Part shown: positions 1-8,400 of the stretch, piece by piece | Layout: every line of letters begins with the position of its first letter | Numbering within the stretch: position 1 is the first letter of the stretch | NCBI GenBank assembly: GCA_946886805.1 | Contig: CAMPJM010000038.1 | Span: forward strand, 1 to 14,705 | Length of the DNA stretch: 14,705 nt | Direction: 5' to 3' | DNA from: an uncultured Flammeovirgaceae bacterium | Lineage (GTDB): Bacteria; Bacteroidota; Bacteroidia; Cytophagales; Cyclobacteriaceae | Made by a program: the position numbers and the translations under genes | The notes under the pieces: model-generated | What the model was told of the DNA's origin: nothing | Seen by the model: only the letters and a program-made list of their open reading frames with translations | Database searches by the model: none

Positions 1-5
1 AAAAT

Positions 6-770
6 ATGGATGACAACCGAAAAACAGTGAAAATTGCAGCCATTGGCGATATACATATTAGAGAAACCGATAAAGGAAAATGGAGGGATTGCTTTATAAA
101 AGCATCGCAAAATGCTGATATCTTATTAATAAGTGGGGATTTGACCGATACAGGAAGTACGAAGGAGGCCGAGATTTTAAAAAAGGAATTACAGGACTGT
201 ACCATTCCTATTGTGGCCGTACTGGGTAACCACGATTATGAACGTGGTGCAGACAAGGATGTAAAACACATCCTAGAAAGTGACAATTTTCACATTTTAG
301 ATGGTGAAGCCGTCATTGTTCACAACATTGGTTTTGCCGGAGTAAAAGGTTTTGGCGGTGGTTTTGACAACCACATGCTCTCTATGTTTGGTGAAAAAAT
401 GATGAAAAATTTTGTGCAGGAAGCAGTTGATGAAGCACTGAAACTAGACCGAGCCCTTACCAGACTGGAAGGCGAACACGATGATTTACCCAAAATCGTT
501 ATTTTGCATTATGCCCCGATAAAAGCAACTGTACTGGGCGAACCAGAGGCAATTTACCCGTTTTTGGGTTCTTCCAGACTGGCCGAACCCATTAACCGGC
601 GAAAAGTAGAAGCTGTTTTCCATGGCCACGCTCACGTGGGTACGCTAGAGGGAAGCACATCTAAAGGAGTGAAGGTTTTCAATGTCGCTAAACCTATTTT
701 GAATAAATCAGGACTTGAGGATCCCTTTTTTATTTATGAGGTAGAAACAGTTGCTTCTGAAACTGTGTAG
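6..770 (+). CDS. Metallophosphoesterase family protein (calcineurin-like)
   Basis: A 254-residue protein with the full set of calcineurin-like metallophosphoesterase motifs: GDIH with D15 and H17, GDLTD with D45, GNHDYE with N75 and H76, an isolated H168 in ILHYAP, and GHAH with H208 and H210. Together these form the usual two-metal centre that hydrolyses phosphomono- or phosphodiesters. There is no signal peptide or membrane segment, so it is probably cytoplasmic. The length suits a stand-alone catalytic domain. The substrate (nucleotide, cyclic nucleotide, phosphoprotein or other) cannot be read from the sequence. The ATG at base 6 is a plausible start just before the first beta strand, but only five bases lie upstream and they carry no in-frame stop, so a start outside the window is possible. 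No operon partner is visible; the next 675 bases hold no convincing gene. Confidence 0.9.
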   Translation: MDDNRKTVKIAAIGDIHIRETDKGKWRDCFIKASQNADILLISGDLTDTGSTKEAEILKKELQDCTIPIVAVLGNHDYERGADKDVKHILESDNFHILDGEAVIVHNIGFAGVKGFGGGFDNHMLSMFGEKMMKNFVQEAVDEALKLDRALTRLEGEHDDLPKIVILHYAPIKATVLGEPEAIYPFLGSSRLAEPINRRKVEAVFHGHAHVGTLEGSTSKGVKVFNVAKPILNKSGLEDPFFIYEVETVASETV

Positions 771-861
771 TTGAAGAAGGAATTAACCTTCCTGTGAGAT
801 GGCGATGACACCCTTCTTTACCCATGTTAAATCGCCTACAGGGTTTTCAGGGATTTTATTG

Positions 862-869
862 AGAACTAG
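862..869. repeat. Left copy of 8-bp target-site duplication
   Basis: AGAACTAG directly precedes the left inverted repeat of the 870-1250 element and matches the octamer directly after its right inverted repeat at 1251-1258. Confidence 0.6.
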
Positions 870-1250
870 GACTCAAGCAATATTTCTGAGGTGCGCAATT
901 CCAAATACCAAAAGGAAGGTTCTGCTGTAGTTTTGAGGGATCCCGGAACAGGTCCGGGAATGTGTGTTATGGGTTGTTTTTCAGTTATTGGAGCCACAGT
1001 AAAACTGTAGCTTGTTAGAATGGTTCCTAAAGTAGACTGATAAATAGAAGCACCTTCCTCGTACGGGGTCTCCGACGCAACATTTGATTTTAAACCAATA
1101 ATTCGACTACGCAAAGGCATGGCTATGTCAAAGTTAAATTTACGCAGGCTGCAAGCTATGGACGGCCTGTGTAGATTCGGCTTTAGCCGACTCATTGCAA
1201 GAGGGTGACCCCAAAAAATACAAGGCTCTTTCAGGAATATTGCTTGACCC
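870..1250. mobile_element. Non-autonomous insertion element with 20-bp TIRs and 8-bp target duplication
   Basis: The left end (870-889) reads GACTCAAGCAATATTTCTGA. The right end (1231-1250), read on the opposite strand, is GGGTCAAGCAATATTCCTGA, a 17 of 20 match. Immediately outside both ends is an identical octamer, AGAACTAG (862-869 and 1251-1258), as expected of a target-site duplication. The 381-bp body is too short for a transposase and encodes nothing recognisable, so it looks like a MITE or internally deleted insertion sequence mobilised in trans. Several IS families make 8-bp duplications; I cannot assign this one. The inside carries a GC-rich hairpin at 941-959 and a short hairpin at 1177-1190. 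Confidence 0.65.
941..959. repeat. GC-rich hairpin inside the insertion element
   Basis: Arms TCCCGGA (941-947) and TCCGGGA (953-959) form a perfect 7-bp stem around the loop ACAGG. It stands out in AT-rich surroundings and may be an extragenic-palindrome type repeat. I cannot count genomic copies from this window. No T-run follows on either strand, so a terminator role is not supported. Confidence 0.45.
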
Positions 1251-1258
1251 AGAACTAG
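1251..1258. repeat. Right copy of 8-bp target-site duplication
   Basis: AGAACTAG directly follows the right inverted repeat of the 870-1250 element and is identical to 862-869. Its last four bases are also the first four bases of the hairpin at 1255-1287. Confidence 0.6.
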
Positions 1259-1287
1259 CCCTTATGCTTTACAAACTTAAGGGCTAG
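1255..1287. repeat. Perfect 10-bp inverted repeat next to the insertion site
   Basis: CTAGCCCTTA (1255-1264) pairs perfectly with TAAGGGCTAG (1278-1287) across a 13-nt loop. The core TTAAGGGCT occurs again at 1304-1312. Neither strand shows a convincing T-run, so intrinsic termination is only a weak possibility. The position between two converging genes would suit a bidirectional terminator or RNA-stabilising hairpin. Confidence 0.45.
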
Positions 1288-1445
1288 AGCTCTTCCTATT
1301 AGGTTAAGGGCTTTCAATAAAATTAAAATGTTGCTGTAAGAAGATCTGTGAGGACACAGACCTTGGGTGCTCTAAAATAAATTCTCATTCAATCTAACTG
1401 TTAAAATGGGATGTCATCGCTTTGACTATTATCAATTTTTTTATC

Positions 1446-3494
1446 TCAAATAACTTTGCTCATTATTAGCTTTTCTATAGCATCTACAATTTCTAATTCC
1501 GTTCTGGCGCCTTGCTCTCTGGCGGTCTCTAATTTTTTCTTCGCCTGTGTAAGCCACTCTTTATCCTTGCTATTGCTGGATTCTTTCTTTAGGGAAGTTT
1601 TACTAAGAACTTCATATCCCAATGCAGAAATTATGGAAAGATTATTGGAAAGGCCTTCCACAGATTTCAAAATCGGAGCTGCGGGAATGGCTCGTTGAAT
1701 TTGCTTATGGATATCCTTCCAGTCGTTTAAGTAAGCTAAAATTTCTTCCTCTTTTTTTAAGTCAGGACTTTGCAGATAATCGTCAACCAGCGTATTAAAT
1801 TTTCTGGCCAAAGGTGCGTCTGCTATCGCCGCATCGGCAAATAAGGTAAGGGGCGAATACATCGTATACATAGTGCCTTGGGGATTTCGTGTATAACCCT
1901 CAAGCGGTTCCACGAGATCTACCAATGTGTGTAAGGCTGGAATATTCTGACCATTAGAGATATTCCTTAAAATTACCTGCCTATTGGTAATGTGCGTCAA
2001 ACCATGTTCTTCAAGTTGCCTGCTAATTTCCGGAAGCCTTTGGTACATATCTTCCACATCATTGACACTTGCCGGAGACCATAGACGCTCTGCGATAGTT
2101 GCAGTCCTAGGCCATATTCTGGAGTCTACTGATGACAAATCCACTAATTCGCTCCACATGGTGGCTTCTCCTCCCAAAACATGTTCTTGTTGAGCATCCG
2201 TTAAATCAGAATTTACTGGCAACGGATCGGTAGTATAATGATCGGCCGCAGTGTGCATAAGATCAATATAATAGCCGTTTGAAAGGATAACGTCGTAGCC
2301 TTTTGTTGCAGCTTCTTTAATCCCCTCGGGACCTCTCCAGGATTGAATCAAAGAATTATTTGGAAGGTCAGGGTGAAGTATTTCGTCCCACCCTACCATT
2401 ATTTTATTTTGTTTGCTAAGGATCGTCAGTAGTTTATTATTGAAATATGCCTGAAGTTCATGGTTATCCTCAATATTATTCTTTTTCATGAAATCCTGAA
2501 TCGACTTATTCCCATCCCACTGCTTACCCTCGTTCTCATCGCCACCTATATGGAAATATTCATCAGGAAAGAGGGTCGCCATCTCTTCAAATAGATTACC
2601 AAGCACTTCATAGGTTTTGTCTATGGTGGGGTTTAATGTAGGATCAAAAATTCCTGCATTTTCGATCAATTCATATGGCCCTGGAGCACTGGCCAATTCG
2701 GGAAAAGCCACCAATAAACTACTTGCATGGCCTGGCACATCAAATTCTGGAACTACTCTAATCCCACGTTCATCAGCATAACGGATTATTTCTTTTATTT
2801 CATTTTGGGTAAAATATTTTCCTTCTGATGCCTTCTCATGCAATTGGGGATAAACTTTACTTTCTATACGAAATCCCTGGTCATCCACTAAGTGTAAATG
2901 CAATACATTCATCTTCACCGATGCCATGCCATCAATATTTCTTTTAACAACATGAATAGGCAGAAAATGCCTGGAAACATCCAGCATCAGGCCTCTCCAT
3001 TGAAACCTGGGACTATCGGTTATTTCTAAAGCAGGAAAATAAAACCCTTCCTCGTCCGCTTTCAGCAACTGAAGCAAAGTTTCCATTCCTCTTAGTGCTC
3101 CTATATCTGTGGCAGCAGTTAAGTGCACAGATTCAGGAGTTATTGTTAGGGAATAGGATTCATCTTCTCCTAATTTAACAATCCCAGGACGGTCTGTTGT
3201 GATCAGGATACTCGCCGCAGGGTCAGCTACTGGAGTGATAAATTCTTGTTCGAAAAATAATCCGGTGCGTTGGTCAAGCCGCCGTAAAAATCGTGAGGCT
3301 CCAGAATACAAACGCTCGTCCGTCTTTCCTTCAGTGGCCAACCGGAGATCTTTTTCAATTCTGAACTTTCCCTCATGTACCTTGATATGCTCAGGAACCG
3401 GCATTAAAACCAGATCGCCGACAGCGGTTTGTGCTTTACTAAATTGCCATAAAAAGCAGGTAAAAAGCAGGATTAAGATGGACTTTTTATTCAT
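1446..3494 (-). CDS. Beta-N-acetylhexosaminidase, glycoside hydrolase family 20
   Basis: A 682-residue secreted exoglycosidase predicted to release terminal beta-linked GlcNAc or GalNAc from chitooligosaccharides or glycoconjugates. Residues 1-21 form a signal peptide with likely cleavage after KA before Q22. Residues about 25-160 match the GH20 N-terminal domain. The barrel begins at WRGLMLDVSRHF (about 166-177), with the substrate-binding arginine R168, followed by HLHLVDDQGFR (199-209). HIGGDE at 315-320 carries the catalytic D319-E320 pair of the substrate-assisted mechanism. W369, W386 and W447 resemble the aromatic residues lining the sugar pocket. About 180 C-terminal residues form an uncharacterised, mostly helical tail. 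It lies 334 bases downstream of susD on the same strand, so it is probably part of the SusCD locus but may have its own promoter or operator. Linkage and aglycone specificity are not visible. Confidence 0.95.
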   Translation of the reverse strand: MNKKSILILLFTCFLWQFSKAQTAVGDLVLMPVPEHIKVHEGKFRIEKDLRLATEGKTDERLYSGASRFLRRLDQRTGLFFEQEFITPVADPAASILITTDRPGIVKLGEDESYSLTITPESVHLTAATDIGALRGMETLLQLLKADEEGFYFPALEITDSPRFQWRGLMLDVSRHFLPIHVVKRNIDGMASVKMNVLHLHLVDDQGFRIESKVYPQLHEKASEGKYFTQNEIKEIIRYADERGIRVVPEFDVPGHASSLLVAFPELASAPGPYELIENAGIFDPTLNPTIDKTYEVLGNLFEEMATLFPDEYFHIGGDENEGKQWDGNKSIQDFMKKNNIEDNHELQAYFNNKLLTILSKQNKIMVGWDEILHPDLPNNSLIQSWRGPEGIKEAATKGYDVILSNGYYIDLMHTAADHYTTDPLPVNSDLTDAQQEHVLGGEATMWSELVDLSSVDSRIWPRTATIAERLWSPASVNDVEDMYQRLPEISRQLEEHGLTHITNRQVILRNISNGQNIPALHTLVDLVEPLEGYTRNPQGTMYTMYSPLTLFADAAIADAPLARKFNTLVDDYLQSPDLKKEEEILAYLNDWKDIHKQIQRAIPAAPILKSVEGLSNNLSIISALGYEVLSKTSLKKESSNSKDKEWLTQAKKKLETAREQGARTELEIVDAIEKLIMSKVI

Positions 3495-3547
3495 AAAATT
3501 TTTATTGATTTAATATATATAAGATATAGCTGGATAAACTTCGCTTA

Positions 3548-3564
3548 TGTTACAGCATGTAACA
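3548..3564. promoter_or_regulatory. Candidate operator: perfect TGTTACA-N3-TGTAACA palindrome
   Basis: TGTTACA (3548-3554) and TGTAACA (3558-3564) are exact inverted repeats separated by GCA. The site lies about 54 bases upstream of the GH20 start codon, where a dimeric regulator could bind. A partial half-site, GTAACAA (3559-3565), recurs at 3604-3610. No regulator with a matching known motif is encoded in the window, so the binding protein is unknown. Confidence 0.4.
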
Positions 3565-3652
3565 AAATAACCTAAGCATTATACGTGTTGTATAACTTAT
3601 TTCGTAACAAGCTTTTAGTGTGTTTAATAAAAGGGTATAGAAAACTGTTTCT

Positions 3653-3673
3653 TTGTTTCGATCCTTGTTTCGA
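3653..3673. repeat. Tandem 9-bp direct repeat TTGTTTCGA, period 12
   Basis: TTGTTTCGA occurs exactly at 3653-3661 and 3665-3673, starts 12 bases apart, in the leader region of the GH20 gene. It might be a regulator site, but the spacing does not fit the roughly 21-bp period of LytTR boxes. Confidence 0.3.
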
Positions 3674-3734
3674 ATATATAAGATGGACGATATAAAGATT
3701 GCAAAGATTCGAATTATAGGGCTGTCAAAATAGA

Positions 3735-3788
3735 TTTGCTTTCCCTTGTGTTCATGATCGTATTTTTAAAACACAAGGGAAAAACAAA
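3735..3788 (-). terminator. Long stem-loop downstream of susD
   Basis: TTTCCCTTGTGTT (3740-3752) pairs over 13 bp with AACACAAGGGAAA (3770-3782). An outer TTTG/CAAA pairing (3735-3738 with 3785-3788) extends it across a small internal loop. It begins about 41 bases after the susD stop on the transcribed strand. There is no clean T-run after the stem, so it could be a Rho-independent-like terminator, an attenuator, or a structure protecting the susCD 3' end from decay. Confidence 0.4.
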
Positions 3789-3828
3789 TGCTATATTCTA
3801 TTGTAATTATTTAGGGAAAGAGATTCTG

Positions 3829-5466
3829 CTAATTTGCATCCCACCATACACGTCCTGCCAAAGTGTTACCACCAGGAAGTCTACTTACCGCTTCTTTGTA
3901 ACCTATAGGGTTTTCAGCTTCCTCTGCGTATGGATAAACCATTCTGCGAGGAATTTCCCCTCCAGAATCACCGGGATTTCTGAGGTCTAATGTTGGAAGA
4001 ACAGGGTAACCAGATCTTCTATAGTTTGTCCAAGCTTCAATGAAATCCAAAACAGATACAGTATGTGCCCAGTATTGCGTGTTAATCTGCTCCAACGATC
4101 CATCATATGGGTTGTCTGCCAAATAAGCCTCAGCCTCAGACACAGGTATTGCCAATGTTGCATCGAATTGCTCCAAGCAAGTCATAGCAGCTTTTACACC
4201 GTTACTATAGTGCGTTGCTGCATCAGCAATCCATCCTCTCTGGGCAGCATCAGCCAACAAAAGTTCGCTTTCAGCATAAGTCATGATGAAGGTTACACCG
4301 TCTAATTTCAACATTTTTGGATTGATAGCAGAGAAAGAATTAAGGTACTCTGCTCTTACCTCATCGCCTTTAGCAAGTCCCGCATAAAAACCGTGAACAT
4401 CTGCGTCATCGTTTACCAGTCCATTAGGCATGCCTTCTTGCTGCGTAGGATCTTGAATCCACTCACTCTCTGGCGCCCATCCGTTCCATGATACCGCTCC
4501 ATCTTTTACAGTAAAGTCAAAAGCATTTACTACGGCTATTCGGCTCAACCTTGGATCATTATGGTCACTCATATAATCTATAAAAGTTCCAGACCATTTT
4601 GTAAACTGCGTGTTACCGCCTTCTCCTTGTGGAGAAAGAATCTGGCTGTTTCGGTTTTTAGTAACTCTATGGCCATCAATAGAATGTTTCAACAGGGCAT
4701 TGTCAGCATTACTCTGGAAAGTCTTTCCGTTGACTTCTTGAGCAATAGCCTGTGCAGTTGCAGGGTCAACTTTTGTCAATCGCATACCTAACCTTAACAA
4801 TAAAGAGTTGCCAAACCGTTTCCACGTTTCGATATCTCCGCTATAGAATTGGTCACCAGTTACAGCGTCTGTTCCTGATCCTAGTAGAGAAACTGCATCC
4901 CTCACTTCTGCTATAAGGCTGGGGTAGATCTCCTCTTGCTTGTCATAAGTCGGGAATTTAGGTCCGCCATAGTAAGCTAAACCTGCCTCAGAGTAAGGCA
5001 CATCTCCATAAATATCAGTAACTCTCTGGAATATCAACGCTTTCATGATTCTGGCGACTTGATGTAGATTTACATACTTCGGATCATCGCGGGTAAATTC
5101 TACCAACTCCACAATGGTTTTTACCTGCTGTGGATAAGCCGCCAATGATCCCCACGCTGAAAAATAAGCACTAGACCAAGCTTCATTTAAGGCATACACA
5201 TTACCTGCAGTTCCAATAACACCATCTATGCTGGCTATTCCTTGTATCATTGGCCCCGCGTAGGCCAGGTTAACCCTCCAGGTTTCGTAAGCCAAGTCAT
5301 CGCTACCGGTGTAGAACAATTGACTTGTGCTTAGCAAATAGTTAGGGTTAAGGGTAAGCTTACTATATGCCGTGGGATCTGTATTGATTTCCTCAAACTT
5401 ATCCGTACAAGCACCGGAAAATGCCAATGCTAAGGATAAAGCGATATATTTATAAAATTTTTTCAT
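3829..5466 (-). CDS. SusD/RagB-family nutrient-binding outer-membrane lipoprotein
   Basis: A 545-residue surface lipoprotein expected to cap the SusC barrel and bind the glycan on the outside of the cell. The N-terminus has a lipoprotein signal with lipobox SGAC, making C20 the predicted lipidated residue, followed by KFEEINTDP typical of SusD mature ends. Family-like segments include RVTDIYGDVPYSEAG (148-162), YAESELLLADAAQRGW (about 397-412) and NYRRSGYPVL (481-490) near the C-terminus. The overall pattern is closest to the SusD_2-type subfamily annotated as nutrient-binding lipoproteins. The gene starts 17 bases after the susC stop, so the two are surely co-transcribed. The bound glycan cannot be told from the sequence; the downstream GH20 enzyme points to an N-acetylhexosamine-containing ligand, which is inference. 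Confidence 0.95.
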   Translation of the reverse strand: MKKFYKYIALSLALAFSGACTDKFEEINTDPTAYSKLTLNPNYLLSTSQLFYTGSDDLAYETWRVNLAYAGPMIQGIASIDGVIGTAGNVYALNEAWSSAYFSAWGSLAAYPQQVKTIVELVEFTRDDPKYVNLHQVARIMKALIFQRVTDIYGDVPYSEAGLAYYGGPKFPTYDKQEEIYPSLIAEVRDAVSLLGSGTDAVTGDQFYSGDIETWKRFGNSLLLRLGMRLTKVDPATAQAIAQEVNGKTFQSNADNALLKHSIDGHRVTKNRNSQILSPQGEGGNTQFTKWSGTFIDYMSDHNDPRLSRIAVVNAFDFTVKDGAVSWNGWAPESEWIQDPTQQEGMPNGLVNDDADVHGFYAGLAKGDEVRAEYLNSFSAINPKMLKLDGVTFIMTYAESELLLADAAQRGWIADAATHYSNGVKAAMTCLEQFDATLAIPVSEAEAYLADNPYDGSLEQINTQYWAHTVSVLDFIEAWTNYRRSGYPVLPTLDLRNPGDSGGEIPRRMVYPYAEEAENPIGYKEAVSRLPGGNTLAGRVWWDAN

Positions 5467-5483
5467 AGTCTTATACTTAAATA

Positions 5484-8400
5484 TTATAATTTAATGTTCA
5501 GGTTAATTCCGTAAGAGCGCATAGGAGGCACTCCACCAAGTTCTATTCCCTGGGCCAAAGCAGTATAGTTGCCTTCAGGATCTATATTTTCAGTTTTTCT
5601 CATGATATAGAATAGGTTTCTTCCAACCAAACTGATGGTTAAGCCCTTGATCTTATCATTAAAAATAGAGGTCGGAATTGAATAACCTAAAGTCAATTGA
5701 CGGAATTTAATGAAGCTAGCATCTTCAACAAATAGCTTTGAAACATTATTGGCCACACCATTATAGTATGTTGAAGCTTGAGTATCAGTACCCCAAGGTT
5801 TCTCTCCTTCTCTACCTGGAAGGGTTTCTTTATGCAAACCAAAAATATAAGCATAATAGTCTGTTCCAGAGAAAATTTTACCACCCCACTTACCATCAAT
5901 TAAGAATCCAAAGTTGAATCCCTTATAGGTGAACTCGTTGTTCCATCCAGCGGTTAAGGGATGAAAAGCAGTCCCCCAAGCTTTCAACTCCCCTTTTACA
6001 GGAATACCCGAATCAGGATCCACCACAATATCCCCACTTTCATCATACATGTAGTCGGTAGCCATTATTTGGCCATAAGGCTTACCCACAATATTGGCAA
6101 GAAAACCGTTACCTGATCTTGATGTAGCATAAGTGTTCAACTCGGCATCCTCGGCCAAAGAAACGATTTCATTTTTGTTGTAAGCAAAGTTAACAGAACT
6201 TGCCCAGGTAAAATCAGACGTTTCAATAGGTGTTACACGCAGTAAAGCTTCTATACCTTTATTAGTCATTTCCCCAGCATTGAGTATCGCTCCAGCATAT
6301 CCGGAGGTCGTAGAGGCAGGGGAACTTAGAATTTCGTTTTCTGAAACCTTGTTATAGTAGGTCAAATCCAAGCCAACTCTGTTGTTGAAGAAACGTAAAT
6401 CCGTTCCGAATTCAAATTCAGTGGCTTCTGAAGCTACCAAGCTCGGATTAGGAGTGCTTGCATTCTTTACAATAGCCAAAGGAATGCCATTCAACAAGGG
6501 ACCTAGTAGCGAGTAGTACAATTGGGTGTTGAATGGGTCGGTAGCTTGACCCACCATAGCATAGCCAAATCTTAATTTACCAAAGCTCAAAGCGTCAGAA
6601 TTCAACAACTGAGAGAAAACAAACGAGCCACTCACCCCAGGATAAAATACTCCCAGTTCATTATCGAAACCTGGAGTAGCTAAAGTAGAGAACCAGTCTT
6701 GTCTCCCGGTCACTGTTACGTATAACAAGTCGTCGTATGAAAGTTCAACAGATGCATATACGGACTGAACCTCTTGGTCGCTAGTGCCATAGGTAGTGGT
6801 AATTGAGTTAGTGTTGGCTACACTTTCAATGCCTGCAACCAAAATTTGGTCACCTTGAGACCTGAAGTTGTAAGATTTAGTTCTTCTATAGCTTGCGCCT
6901 AAAATCGGATTGACGTCGAACTTATCACTAACGCTGAAATTTTTTCCAACCAGACCATCAACGTTTATATCATTAAAGTCTGTTGTAACTTCAACAATTT
7001 GTCCATCAGGCCGATAGCCTGTACCCTTAGGAACGATCGAGGTATATCTATTGGAATACGAATCATTTGCGGCACGGCCTTGAATGAACAAACCGTTCTC
7101 GAAATCGTAGCGGGCAGATATTGAGCTTATCAATCGTTTGCGGGTAGTGTTATTAACGAACTGATTTGCAGCAAACCAAGGGTTAGTAGCCCAAATATCG
7201 TTAGAGTACACTCTTTCAGTACCGTCTTCGTTTATCCCTGGGTTCAGCGTTCGAATATCCAAACTTGTAGGCATAAACATAGCACCGTGGTTAGCATTAC
7301 CTGGTCCATCGTTCAAGAAAGGTCGGTTTTTTGCTTTCTCAATGATGTAGTTTGCCCTACCGTCAATCGTTAAACCTTTTATTGGCTTAAATACCCCGGA
7401 AAGATCAAAAGTCTGACGATCTAAACCAGAGTTAGGTACAATAGATTTGTTATCTAAATTACTTGCAGAAAGACGAACTCCTCCATCTTCAAATGCTTTT
7501 TTGAGAGCAATGGTATTGGTCCAGGTTCCTCCTATTCTATAGAAGTTCTCCAAATTATCTTTCTGTGCCACGTACGGACGGCTAACACCATCGAATTGTG
7601 GAACCATGGAACCGTCCAATCTCCCACCCCACGAATTTCTGGCAGCAGTCATAGCTTCTCCAGCACTTTCGGGTGCTTCATTGTTAGCGCCTTGTCCATA
7701 CTGGTATTGAAAATCTGTCAAGTTCACTACTTGCTCGGCCACATAGTTAGAGTTAAAAGAAATTCCGTCTCCACTCGCTCCGGTTTTAGTAGTAATCAGG
7801 ATAACACCAGCTTTAGCTCTATACCCATACAACGCAGAAGCAGCGGCACCCTTTAATACGGAGATGCTTTCAATATCATCCGGGTTAATGTTAGAGATCG
7901 CATCTCCCAAGTCTGGCGCGTTGTCCCATTGACTTCCAGCGTTGGCATTCGGCTGACTTTCTACAGGTACACCGTTAATGACGTACAATGGTTGGCTGGA
8001 TTGCGTGATACTAGAATTCCCTCTGATCACAATATTGGTAGACGCTCCAACACCACCAGCAGTAGAGTTGACATTAAGACCGGCTACCTTACCCACTAAA
8101 GAATTGACGACATTGTTTTCCCGGGCCTTGGTTAAGGACTCACCCTGTACCTCCGTAACAGAGTACCCTAAGGCTCTGGTCTCTCTTTTAATACCCAATG
8201 CCGTGACCACAACTTCTCCAAGCTGCTGGATGTCGCGTATTAAATCTACATCGATTGCGGAACGGTTGCCGACTACTTCTTCACGTGTTTCGTATCCTAT
8301 GAAAGAGTAAGTTAGTACTGCATCATCACCAGGCACTTCTATGGTATAATTTCCATCAATATCTGAAATTGTACCTACAGGACTCCCTTTGATAATAATG

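Larger units (their letters stand above)
771..1445. other. Gene-poor spacer with insertion element and hairpins
   Basis: This 675-base stretch lies between the + strand metallophosphoesterase and the - strand GH20 gene, whose 3' ends converge here. I see no convincing gene. A 109-codon - strand frame at 866-1195 ends inside the flanking target duplication, encodes its last residues in a terminal inverted repeat, runs through a GC-rich hairpin and resembles no family I know. What can be seen is the 381-bp element at 870-1250, a hairpin at 941-959 (arms TCCCGGA and TCCGGGA), a second at 1177-1190 (TCGGCT, TT, AGCCGA) and a third at 1255-1287. A weak 5-bp GAAGG/CCTTC stem just after the phosphoesterase stop has no T-run. 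Confidence 0.6.
3495..3828. other. susD-GH20 spacer with stem-loop and candidate operators
   Basis: A 334-base AT-rich gap between two same-strand genes. From the susD side it holds a long stem-loop (3735-3788), a tandem TTGTTTCGA repeat (3653-3673) and a 17-bp perfect palindrome (3548-3564) about 54 bases before the GH20 start. Partial matches to the Bacteroidota -7 element TAnnTTTG occur on the - strand, none complete, so no promoter is called. The contents suggest that the GH20 gene is controlled partly separately from susCD. Confidence 0.5.

Noticed and set aside
866..1195. 109-codon open frame on the - strand
   Set aside because: Its stop codon lies in the target-site duplication and its last residues are encoded by the terminal inverted repeat of the 870-1250 element. 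It crosses a GC-rich hairpin and resembles no known family, so I do not call it a gene without evidence of conservation.
3736..3990. 84-codon open frame on the + strand across the susD 3' end
   Set aside because: It is antisense to the well-supported susD gene and reads through the stem-loop; no family resemblance.
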